From assembly GCF_000004075.3 (NCBI RefSeq), contig NC_026659.2, positions 27,732,272 to 27,796,271 on the forward strand: DNA of 64,000 bases, read 5' to 3'. The stretch comes from Cucumis sativus. Its lineage: Eukaryota > Streptophyta > Magnoliopsida > Cucurbitales > Cucurbitaceae. The translations under genes were made by a program, and so were the position numbers. The notes under the pieces are model-generated. The model saw only the letters and a program-made list of their open reading frames with translations. It was not told where the DNA came from and did no database searches. Of the stretch, positions 36,401 to 46,937 are shown piece by piece; position 1 is the stretch's first letter, and each line of letters begins with the position of its first letter.

Positions 36401-37974
36401 TGCTTGAATACATTTTTTTTTTCTCGTGGACATAATTTTGCATAATTAACAGGCACACAGAGACTTGGCAAGAGATGCTGTGAGGCAATCACTCGTACTG
36501 CTGAAGAATGGAAAAAATGATAGCAAGCCATTGCTTCCCCTTTCAAAGAAATCCCCAAAGATCCTTGTTGCTGGCACTCACGCTGATAATTTAGGATATC
36601 AATGTGGTGGATGGACAATTGCATGGCAAGGGTTCAGTGGCAATAATGCTACAAGGGGTATGTTTCTTCGAAACCATAATTCAAGAGTTTTCCAATTTTA
36701 CTATTTTTCATGCATTAAAAAATATCTCCTGCTAGTTGAGAAAATCTCTGGGTTAAGTTTGAAGCTAAAGTATCATTCTGGAGATATATCCTAATTGGGA
36801 TATAGAAAACAACCCTTGAATCTAGTCTAAACGTGCTCACAGCGGCATACTTACAATGTACATGTATATTCTAAATCCTTGTTTTGTAAAAGTGAGTTTT
36901 TAGTTTTTTAGTTTAAATAAGTACATTTGACCGTTGGGTTTTACTGAAATATACCATTTTAGTTCTCGAGTTTTTAAGAATGGGTGTGTTTGTCACCTAA
37001 GTTTTCAAGAAATAAATGCATATATTCTTACAAACTTAGCGATTGAAAATCTATATTTTGAAAATTCAAGAACCAAACACGTGTATTCTTCAAAACTCAA
37101 GGTCGAAGAAGTTAATTTTTCCTTTTTTAATGATAATTTGGATTTTCAAGTGTCATACCATAACTTTCTTAGATAAGCTCAGTCGTTCTCACTTGTGTTC
37201 GTTGTTCAAGTCCTTTTCTTTCATATTAGAGTAGAAAACATTTAATTTTTCCCTTCCCTCTCTTCCAGGAACTACCATCCTAGCTTCCATTAAATCGACA
37301 GTCGATCCAAGCACAGAGGTTGTATTTCGTGAGGATCCGGATAGTGACTTTGTCAAGTCCAGTGACTTCTCATATGCCATAGTTGTTATTGGTGAAGCTC
37401 CATATGCCGAGACTGGAGGGGACAGTACAACGCTTACAATGTTGGATCCTGGTCCAAGCACCATTAAAAATGTTTGTGATTATGTAGAGTGTGTGGTGAT
37501 TGTCATTTCTGGAAGGCCAATTGTGATCGAACCGTACATTTCATCAATCGATGCTTTGGTAGCAGCTTGGTTACCTGGCACCGAAGGCCAAGGAGTCACT
37601 GATGCCCTCTATGGAGATCATGGATTCAGTGGAAAGCTTCCAAGAACATGGTTTAAATCTGTAGATCAATTGCCGATGAATGTTGGAGATCCACACTACG
37701 ATCCACTTTTTCCTTTCGGTTTCGGACTCACAACTGGATCAGTTAAGGACATTGTTGCAAGGTAAGTACTTAAAATCTTACGAAGATCCACATCTTATAT
37801 TATTTACTTGTTCATCCATTGCATCTAAATATTATTTTGTGCCAAAACGATAACTTTTCATTGTCATTAAGAGGTTGGTTTCGTTTCATCCTTAGGTCAA
37901 CATCGGCGGGTATCTATGGGACACCATCCTTGATTGCATCGATCGCTGTCGCAATCGCCTTATGTATATTGTAG
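33413..37974 (+). CDS. Secreted GH3 beta-glucosidase / exo-beta-glucanase
   Basis: Ten coding exons: 33413-33638, 34221-34425, 34676-34766, 34881-35026, 35335-35578, 35691-35795, 35931-36113, 36453-36657, 37269-37761, 37896-37974 (658 aa). A non-coding first exon ends at 32945 and a 5' UTR intron runs 32946-33385. Residues 1-25 are a signal peptide ending VDA. The (alpha/beta)8 domain carries [20 protein letters not shown] and the nucleophile D310 in VISDWEG. The second domain has [11 protein letters not shown], which holds the acid/base Glu in barley ExoI-type enzymes. Intron 2 uses a GC donor. The protein ends in a hydrophobic stretch ([15 protein letters not shown]), which could be a membrane or GPI signal. 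Family knowledge: apoplastic hydrolysis of beta-glucans or beta-glucosides; the true substrate is unknown. A broken copy lies upstream. Confidence 0.94.
34426..34675 (+). other. GC-AG intron in the GH3 gene
   Basis: The donor reads AG|GCAAGT and the acceptor CACAG. Only this junction gives [13 protein letters not shown] in frame. The nearby GT (at 34430) would lead to an immediate stop. Confidence 0.88.
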
Positions 37975-39236
37975 GAACAGTCAGCCGCAGGCTTTAGTTT
38001 GTTGAGTACTTAAGGTAATTATTTTTAAAAATTAGAAGTTATGAGGTTAGGTTAAGGCATCAGCATTGACATTTATTTAGTAAACACATGATTTCATGGA
38101 TCATATTAGTAAAAAAGAACATCTCATTTAGTAGTGATGATTTGTACTTTGTCATGATGTGGTCTGAGCCGAATATTAGCAGTTTGGTTTAGACCGATTC
38201 TATCGGATCGGTTTGGAATATATATCCAAAACCAAACCATGATGGTGTATTTTATAAGGATTCATTGGAAGCCTAGTATAATGTTTGGCTCCAAAACTAA
38301 TTTTTGGATCTGTTGTTTTTTGTGAGGAAGAGAGGTGAAGATCAAATTTCTTCGCATGAGAAAAAGGTGAAATTGCAAAAATCACTTTTAGGGATGGTTT
38401 TCATCCTGTTCCTAAAGTTTTAAATGCTGAAAAATTAATCCAAAACAAATCTAAATCCAATCAAGGAAAATAAAAAAGAATAGAAAAATTATTATAAATA
38501 ACAAAATTTATATGAAAAGGTTGATAAATAAAATAAAATATCACCATTTATCTTATAGTATTTTATTATGATATAGATATTATTATGATATAGATAGACA
38601 TAAATAATAGTCTATCTTGGTTGATCTATTATAAAAAAACTATTTTATGAATATTTTTGTTAATTTTGTTGTATTTAAAAATAACCCTAAAAAATACAAT
38701 AAACTTTGACACGAATAACTTTGTATGTTCGTGTGAGATTGTAGCTCTTCAAGTTTTTAATCTCAAATAGAAGGCTAAGATGTTTTAAAATCATTTGAAG
38801 TTCACGAGTATATATATTATTTCTACCCATGAGTTTTTTTTTTTCCTTTTTTTTGTCTACTTTAAAATTTTCTAAAGCCATATTTAGAAAACTAAAATAA
38901 GTCAATTTTTTAAAATAAATAATTTTCATTACTTTGTAAAAAATTCAAATGTTTCTTTAATAATTAATAAATATAAAAGAAACGGGAGAGAAACACCCAA
39001 CAATTATAACTTTCAAATATACAAAATTAAAAACGAAATTACTGCCTTACTTTCACTCCCAACTCCATTTATAATTTGCATTCAAACGATACAAATGATT
39101 ATTGGTTTGAATTTAAAATGATCAGAAATAGATTTTTGTTTTATCTTTTTTTTTTGGGATAAGATTTAACAATGGAAATAGATAGATACATAGTTGGTTT
39201 AGGATATTAGTTCCCATAGGCATAGCAAAACTGATT
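37975..39236. other. Intergenic between convergent GH3 and SPP genes
   Basis: 3' flank of both genes. A GGTTTAGACC/GGATCGGTTTGG segment near 38180-38240 looks like a MITE remnant. A diverged member of the tatagcaaaa/gatagac repeat family lies near 38510-38690. No gene seen. Confidence 0.5.
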
Positions 39237-41718
39237 TTAGATGAAGCAGTTGTAGTCTTGTGGTTCTGAAGGTGAACCATCCAACCACGTGTGTTGCACG
39301 TGCATCCACATCAAACCACCCTTTGGATCTTTCTCCTATCCCACATTCAAAATAATGAAATGAAAAGGAATATAAAATTGAAAACACCAAAAAAAAAAAG
39401 AAAAAAAAAAGATATAATTTTTTACCTGTGAACTCATTAGAACAGTAGTGAAGCATCCCCTAAATTTTTTCTCTATGAAGAAAACAAAAACAGGGTCAAG
39501 GGAGAAGACATAACATCTATTTAAATCATCACATTTGTAATGAATGGTGCAAAGATTTAGTTCTTACTTGATGACGAAGACGAAGATGAAGAATCCCATT
39601 TATTGAACCTCAGAAGCCATGAATCGGACCCGACCTGTGAGGATGAGAGTCCATCGAGCCAGGTTCGAAATGGAGTGCCCTTCATGTCACCATATGACTC
39701 TCTTATTCCATCTATCAATTCCTCCCTACTTCTCTCCTTTCCGTTTGGATCAACTGATATTGGTCCTTTTGCAGGCTACACCATCGATTGTTATATTAAA
39801 TCATTGATTGACCAAAAAGCTTAAGATTTGTAGACTTGAAATACGAAAAATACCCAACAAGTAAAATCACTTTTAACTATACAAAACTTACAAAGATGGA
39901 CTTCAAATGTTCAAGATACAGCTCTGACTTCTCGACTTCACCACGTCTCCATCTCTCGTAAAGCACATAAAACTTCACAACTTCAAAGCAAGGATTGATA
40001 GTCTCGACTTTACAGCAATTAATGTCTCTTGGGGACAAATTAGGACCGAGTTGGAAGCTGCCAATAGCCTCAATGATCCCACCAGCACATCTCTCAGTAC
40101 CATGAATAACTTTAGGGTTATCCTTTCCATTGTTCATATACCATTCGAGTAGATCTTCCTCTGCATTGCTAACCTACACAAATGAGGAAAAACATTACTC
40201 TTTCCACATAATCAATCCAACTGTTTACAAGGCCATGCCGAATGATAATAAGGAAGGTTTTTGAAGCTACAGACCATCACACCATAGACGTCGGGGGTGC
40301 TGAAAAGCTCGGTGTCGTTTCCAGAGTCGCCACAAACAAGAACATTGGTGGGAGCTTTCCCATTAGATTTTAACTTGTTAAGAAGATATTGAAGAGCTCC
40401 GGCTTTTCCAGCATGTTTTGGCAATACGTCCAAATACATTCCACTGCTGTACACTATTTTTACATCCAACTGACATAGTATTAACAACGAGTTAAGAAAC
40501 CTCAAGGGGACGAGGCAGAGGTTCTTAAGAGTTCCGCCAAAACTAGAGATGTCATGGACTGCGTCGGGGCATTTGGTTAGCGATAAAAACAAAGAGTGAG
40601 GTTGAGTTGATAATTGTAGGAAAGTAATCCGGGAGAGTTGATACGAATAACGCAAGTGAGAAATTTGAGTAATTTAGTGAGAAAACATCCTTAATTATTG
40701 GTGAACCAAAAGGTAGGTTGATTATATTTTTTTTACTCATTCAACTCAACTCTCCCAAATTACTAAAGTTGTCAAACAACAACTATAAAAGTTATAAATA
40801 TATATAGTAACGTTTTTAAAAATTGAACTATAATAAGGGTTTATCCTTAAAAACCGTTATATTTACGATTATTTTAAAATGATGCTATACACTTCATTAT
40901 CGTCCCTAAAATTACCGTCCATTATAATTACCTTAGACTTAGAGTTAAAATGTTTGATTTTTTTATATAATTTCTAAAAATTAAAATTTAAGTATTAACA
41001 TTTTCTAAACTAACTTTTTATATTGTATATATATAATTAGGGATATGCAAATCTTTACCCAAAAACAAAAGAAAAGAGAAGAGAAGAAAAGAAAGAAAAA
41101 CTTACCCCTCGTTTCTCTAAACATTGAGAAAGAAGATTGATGACTCGTGGGGCTTTATCCTTCTCTATTAAGAAGCCGACCTTATGAGCTCCTTGCTCCG
41201 TTTGTGACTACAAAATGTTCAACCAAATATCCAAATCAAACCCCATTAACAACATTACATTACAAATTACATCAAATATCAATACCTGCAACTGCTTAAG
41301 TTCCGGAAATTTTAGGGTTTCCTCAACGACAATATCTCGATTCCAGTTTTGATTCAAAAACTGTTCCCATTCTTCATTTTCAACCATTGAATCACCATAC
41401 TCAATCACCGTTCCAAGAGATGTTATCGTTAAATCAGGAGTCAACAGAGGTCTCTCCTTCCTTAATTTTCTATAACTCGTCAACGATCTTCCAGTTGAGA
41501 ATACGAGAAGAGAATCTCGACGGTAATAGGCTTCCCATAAGGCATTGAATTTGAGAAGCGAGATGTTGTGTTTATCGTTGTGATCGACCTATAATTTACG
41601 ATCATCGTATCGAAAAAGTGGAGAAGGAAAAAAGAAAAAAGGAATAAGAAACCCATACCATTGTTTGATCGAGATCGGAAACTATCATGAGCTTTGGTGA
41701 AGAATCCAATCGATTCAT
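39237..41718 (-). CDS. SPP: Sucrose-phosphate phosphatase
   Basis: Eight exons on the minus strand: 41718-41659, 41588-41286, 41207-41106, 40469-40275, 40173-39892, 39775-39568, 39472-39426 and 39335-39237 (431 aa; the family is about 420-425). The N-terminal HAD phosphatase begins [21 protein letters not shown]15 and D17 form the DxDxT motif with the nucleophile. Downstream are VFSTGRS and the metal-binding CGDSGND. The plant-specific C-terminal domain is present ([18 protein letters not shown], then [25 protein letters not shown]). Family knowledge: it hydrolyses sucrose-6-phosphate to sucrose in the cytosol, the last step of sucrose synthesis after SPS. Oddities are Gln for the usual His in DLDHT and a run of nine Ser in the C-terminal domain. 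One exon is only 47 nt. The frame is intact throughout, so it looks functional. Confidence 0.93.
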
Positions 41719-42878
41719 TGTGAAATAATGATGATTACTATTAGTAGATTGAAGTTTGGGATTTGAATTGAAGCGCCAATGGATCGTATGAATCTAATCA
41801 ACTAATCAACGATCAAAGTATAAAAATGAAATCGGTCATCAATATATTCATTTTTAATTTCTTATAAGATAGGAAGTCATCAATATATTGATTTTTTATT
41901 TTTGAAAAAATAGTATTTATAATTGTTGGTCATCAATATATAATTTTTTATTTTTTAAAAAATAGTATTTATAATTGTTGGTTTTCAATATATTAATTTT
42001 TTTTAAAAAAAGTATATGAATGGAGGATTAGAAAACATTATTGTTTTATATATATATATAATCATATTTTTCTAATGGACAAAGATATAATTTGATTATG
42101 GTAATGTTTATCGAGATTTTTTAATTTTATGACAACATGGATGAGATGTTGATATCGAAGAACAAAAGTAAACTTGTAAAAACACGATCTAACTGTTCGG
42201 CTTCATTATTTTGGACACCAAATCTCTAAAGATTATTAAGCTTTCAATATAAATGTTCTCTCTTTTATTTTAATAATTGTAATTTCAATATTAGGATTAA
42301 ACTTGTATTAGATTTAGATATGAACAATTAAATTATTTTTCTATGTGATAAAGATTAGGCATGATATGATAACTATTTGAAATTATTATTCCAACTTAGT
42401 CATTGTACTTCAACATCAATAACAAATTAGTCTCAAAACTTCAATTATTATTGATTTAATTTGTATTATACCATTGTGAAAAATTCTAATAAATTTGATT
42501 ACTAGATACAATATGGAGGAATATGTTAAGGTCGGAGATAGATGACCCAAAAATTAAGAGATAAAATAAAATATTCCCGAGGTACTTTTAACTTTTCTTG
42601 CAAATGAAATTACCAAAACAAAACGTAAAACCATAAAAAAAACTGAGGCCTTTTCATGTCCTTTTTATGTACTTTCTTGCTCTCTCTCTCTCTCTCACTC
42701 TCGTTGTTCGTTATCTCATTGACGTTCGAGGACTAACGATGACATATCTACAAGGTTTTGAGAAATTTAAGAACGACCGATCGACCGACGCAAGTAAACA
42801 AAGAAAATTGGAGATTTGAATCCGTTATCTCGCATGAACTGTTGTATTCCAAATTTCCAAGAATCGAATTGAAGAATT
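41719..42878. other. Spacer: SPP promoter region and 3' flank of the 5-alpha-reductase-like gene 1
   Basis: AT-rich. It has a TATTTATAATTGTTGGT sequence duplicated in tandem (about 41910-41980) and a CT microsatellite near 42682-42696. No gene seen. Confidence 0.5.
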
Positions 42879-43649
42879 TCAAAACACAAAGGGGAGAATA
42901 GCCTTAATATGGGAAGGAAAGTCTTCAAATTTAGAAAGGTACCACTTCCTTGTAGCATAGCTTCTTCCGATCAAGAACAACGCCGATCCCACCACGAACA
43001 CCACCACGAACAACGTCTGTGAAACAAATGCAATTCCCAAGAACTCCACTATCTCAAACAGATAATGAGGACACACAATCACTTTAAACAACCCTCCCTT
43101 CGGAATCTTATACTCTCGATCGCCTCCACTTCTCAATCTCGACAGTAAAACATGGTGATAGAAATTACCTGTAATTCCAATCCCATACATCGCCAATCCC
43201 GCCGCCTTCAGATCAATTTCCGGCTCCGCCAGATCCAGGGCAACAATCTGAGCGTAGATCGTGGTGCCGGAGAAGAGAAGGTAAGAAAGGGAGGTCATAA
43301 TGGCGTCGGTGAGAGCCATTTTGTTGCTGTATTTGTGAACGAACAGGACCTCGGAGATGCGTTTGAAGAAATGGAAAAGGAGGAGGGAAATGATGAGGAA
43401 GATTCTGGAGGAGAGAAGGAAATGGTGAGGGACGAGGAAGAGGGAGAAAGCAGGGAGGTAACAGAGAAGCATGGCGGAACGTGAAGGAAGGTGGGGTTTG
43501 GAATTAGGGGTCCAGAATTTGGAGTATCGTAAAGGGTGGCCGAGGAATTCGCCGGAAACGAGGAGAAGAATGGAAAGGAAGGTTAGGGAAGAAAGAGATA
43601 AGAGGAAAAGAGAAGAAAATGGGGAGAAGAGGAATGCTGTGGCCGCCAT
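42879..43649 (-). CDS. Steroid 5-alpha-reductase-like membrane enzyme, gene 1 (intronless)
   Basis: A single exon of 256 aa. It has several hydrophobic segments, the HKYSNKM motif, EYKIPKGGLF and CPHYLFEIVEF, and the C-terminal block GRSYATRKWYLSKFEDFP ending in ILPFVF. These are the signatures of the 3-oxo-5-alpha-steroid 4-dehydrogenase C-terminal family, closest in layout to Arabidopsis At5g16010 and not to DET2 or the enoyl-CoA reductase CER10. It is presumably an ER membrane NADPH-dependent reductase; its substrate is unknown. The other three copies have an intron after the Glu of F-E|VLF. Here the frame runs straight through (SEVLFVHKYS). It also lacks the TTCTATAAA motif found upstream of the others. 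Confidence 0.9.
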   Translation of the reverse strand: MAATAFLFSPFSSLFLLSLSSLTFLSILLLVSGEFLGHPLRYSKFWTPNSKPHLPSRSAMLLCYLPAFSLFLVPHHFLLSSRIFLIISLLLFHFFKRISEVLFVHKYSNKMALTDAIMTSLSYLLFSGTTIYAQIVALDLAEPEIDLKAAGLAMYGIGITGNFYHHVLLSRLRSGGDREYKIPKGGLFKVIVCPHYLFEIVEFLGIAFVSQTLFVVVFVVGSALFLIGRSYATRKWYLSKFEDFPSHIKAILPFVF

Positions 43650-44502
43650 GGAAATGGATTTGAGAATTCATGATGGAGGTGGGGGTGGGGGTCTTGTAGT
43701 TAGAGAGAGGGTGTGGGAATTGAATGGTCGAAGACGATTGAGCCGTCGCTATGTAATTTTGAAAATCTATTTTCTGTCCTTTTCTTGCTTGGGAGGATCA
43801 ACATTACTATAAACTAATGGTTGTCTTCTCGTGGATTCTTGGGAGTCGCCGGCGATGGTCACCAGATGACGCTAAGAAGGTAATGGAAGTGAGGTTAGAT
43901 GAATTTTGGAGCTTTTTGGTAATTTTAATAAAAGTTTGTTATTATTTTTTTTTTGTTGTTGAGAATGACTTGAAATACAACTTTGGGTGGAGGATTTGAA
44001 CAGAAATCTCTTGTACTCGGTAGTTGAGCTCCAACCAAAAGTCTTTTTTTTCTTCAACGAGTTAACCTAAAAGTATTTATCTTAAACTAAGTTAATTAAT
44101 AATTTCTTTTTAAATTTTATTGAATGGTTGAGGGAATATTCATGAAGAATTAAACGATTTTTCATGAGTGAAACTCATTAATCTAATGACATGTTTGGAA
44201 GTAATTGTAAAATGATTTAAATCACTTTTTGCCATTTGAAAAAATGTTAAACATTCAAGACTCTATTCTAATAGTAATTAAATTTTTTGAGTGATTAAAA
44301 ATGTGTTCCTATGTCATAATCACATGAAACATCTTAAGCATACACAAAAGAAGTTTAGTTTAAGTAGTTCTTTCTTTCATTTACATCACTATAAAGATTT
44401 TCAGAAAGCTACAACATTTTCAAAACCTTTTATGTCAAATCAAATCAAATGGTATAAATTAAGAGTAAAATTAACATCTATAGTTTAGAGATTAGAGGAA
44501 AT
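43650..44502. other. Spacer: upstream region of 5-alpha-reductase-like gene 1
   Basis: Contains a tRNA-like fragment near 43978-44045 (minus) and AT-rich sequence up to the LIP2 stop. No gene seen. Confidence 0.5.
43978..44045 (-). repeat. tRNA-like (SINE-like) fragment
   Basis: Minus-strand GGAGCTCAACTACCGAGTAC followed by CTGTTCAAATCCTCC gives A-box and B-box-like motifs in tRNA order. Confidence 0.4.
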
Positions 44503-45840
44503 CTAACCAGGGGGGCTGTTGGGAATTTGCTTCAAGAACTCCAAAGAAGGGATGGTTTTATGATATATATCAAGTTGAAAAACTTCAGAGAATTCCTGTA
44601 TTAGAGCTTCAAAAGTGATATCTATCAACTGGGAATCTTTCTGAAATCCAGTGTGTAAATCAACTTCTCTTAGCAACTCTTTGATGTTTCCGACCTTCCG
44701 GTTTTGTATTCCACATGGAACTATCCAATTAAATGGAGTTAGATCAGTGGTAACATTGAGGGCCAGTCCATGAAATGCTATCCATTTTGATACCCGAATG
44801 CCAATGGCTGCAAGTTTCTGGTTTCCTGCAAAGGAAAATCATTCAAGAAATTTGCTATGCCCAATGTCGAAGTGGGGAGGAATGAATATAGCATTTAGCA
44901 TATGATACATACAGAAACAGAAGAGAAAAGGCGAGCACTTGGAATATGGTATATACAAATTTCAGCAGAACACAAAGAGAAATACCTGCCCAGACACCTG
45001 TTAAACCATCGATTCGATGAGCATTGATTGAAAACGTCGAGGAAAGAACGCGTATAACGACCTCCTCAAGTGCCCTGAGGTACCAATGAAGATCCATCTT
45101 GTGATTTCGCAGATTGAGAATAGGGTACATAACTAGCTACAGCACAGGACAAATCCTATCAATGTCATGTAAAAACCTCATAAATATAGTAAACGATACT
45201 CTAAAACTAACCGAACTAGCAACTCCGAGATAAGCAAATATATCCTTGTGAAAAATGTAAGCAAACGCTATAGAAAAAAGTCACATAAAGTCAGATTATT
45301 TGTTAGGAATTTTGATCAAGTACCTGACCAGGGCCATGATAAGTAACCTCCCCTCCACGCTCAGTTCGATAAATGGGAAATGGAGAATCGTTGAGATCAA
45401 AATTGAGATACTCTTCTGTACTGTTAGTGCCCATTGTGTACACAGGATGATGCTGCAAAACAATTAACGTATCTGGGCAATCCTGGTTCGCATCGATCAA
45501 TCCCACTTTTTCTCTCACGATTTCCTTTTGCCAAGACCATGCATCCCCATAGGGTATCAGATTTTGATGCAAATCGAAACACTCACACCTACAAAATCAA
45601 AAGCCAAACACATAGGTACGATTCCACAGATGCACATAACCTGTTTGTGAAAATGCGTGAAATAGAAACTTACGATTTTGGTCGTGCATTGAGGGGTAAG
45701 GATGATCCGGAAGGTTTTTTATGAAGAATTTGATCGAATTTATAGGAAATATTTTGAGGATGTGATCGTTGTGATTCCGGCGGACGGTGGGTGCTCAAGC
45801 GGCTTGGAAGAAAGCCGGCGGAGGGGGTTGAAAGAATCAT
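44503..45840 (-). CDS. LIP2: Octanoyl-[ACP]:protein octanoyltransferase (lipoate biosynthesis)
   Basis: Exons are 45840-45674, 45588-45324, 45136-44986 and 44825-44503 (301 aa). An upstream in-frame TTG was ignored in favour of ATG 45840. Residues 1 to about 55 are Ser/Pro/basic-rich and look like an organelle transit peptide. The LipB fold follows: [13 protein letters not shown], the [12 protein letters not shown] substrate motif, [15 protein letters not shown] with the catalytic-type Lys, and [11 protein letters not shown]. Family knowledge: it moves octanoyl from acyl carrier protein to the lipoyl domains of pyruvate dehydrogenase and related complexes. LIP2 is mitochondrial and LIP2p is plastidial; the transit peptide does not decide between them by eye. 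It sits between members 1 and 2 of the reductase-like cluster with no obvious functional link. Confidence 0.93.
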
Positions 45841-46937
45841 CAGTTTGTTAAATCTATACAAGGATTGGTAAAATCAATCCCCACCATTCCATCGAAGCTT
45901 AATTTCGAACAAGAAAACAAAATGAAAGGAACAAACAGAAACTGAAGAAGAAGATCGAAATTGACTGCAATTGCAACTGAAGCGGAGTCTGCAAGAATTT
46001 AGGTGGCCTTAATTTATACGGATCGAAAGGTTCGGTTGGTTTGGAGTTAAACCGGGTCGGTTCGGCTTGCACTTAGTTTGACATAATTGTTATTATTATT
46101 ATTCTTTTTAATTTTAATTCAAATTCTTTGTTTTTTCTTAATAGTTTTTTCATCTCAATATCTCTAAGTCAAACATATTTGCATATTTCTTTTCATCAAA
46201 AATTTATATTATTTAAGATAGAATTTGATTTATTGAAATTTAATAAACTAAAATTAGAATTTTTTAAAAAAATTAATGTCTAAAATTTAACGAATATCAA
46301 AATATAAAGATCAAAATGATATTCTTATCTATATTATTTCATTTCATCGGGTTTAAATTACATTGTCGATTGCTTCTAAAGCTTCCGTTGGTTTCAATTA
46401 TTCAAGTTTATGAAAAAGTACATTGTTATCTTGAATTTGAATTCGGAAAACACCGGTTGAAGCACAAGTGATATTGTTTATAAAATCATTCTCGTAAGTT
46501 GGCGTAGCACCTAAAATGTAAAAATATATGGACTAAATTTAAAATTATCGAATTAGAATTAGACAAATGAAAATATGTAGACTAAAATAGAATTTCTTTC
46601 AAACGATTGAGACTAAAATAGTATCTTAAAGAGAAAAAAACAACCCACTTTGAACGCATAATAATATAGTAGTGATAATGATATAAAAAACTAATGATAA
46701 TAAACGACATCATTTTGATAACGAGTTAAGAGAACAACTAGCTATGGATAGCCTAAAACACATGTAATGTTATAGTTCAATTTATGTAACATTTATACTA
46801 TCAACTTCAAGTGATCAATTTTCCATTGTCATATATATTTAGTTCAATATTCAATGATTGTGTAAGGAAAGGAAAAATCTCCCCTCCTTTTTCTAAACTG
46901 ATACATTTTTTTTTTTTTTGTAATTTAGAAAAAGGGT
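45841..46937. other. Spacer upstream of LIP2
   Basis: LIP2 promoter region, then AT-rich DNA with degenerate 'gactaaaatag' repeats (about 46520-46640) like those in other spacers. No gene seen. Confidence 0.5.

Noticed and set aside
40470-41105. Frames reading into SPP intron 3, suggesting an alternative start
   Set aside because: The exon/intron model joins all conserved SPP motifs in frame; the intronic part has no family match.
43152-43812. Plus-strand frames opposite 5-alpha-reductase-like gene 1
   Set aside because: Charged, low-complexity antisense frames; the minus-strand frame has clear family motifs.
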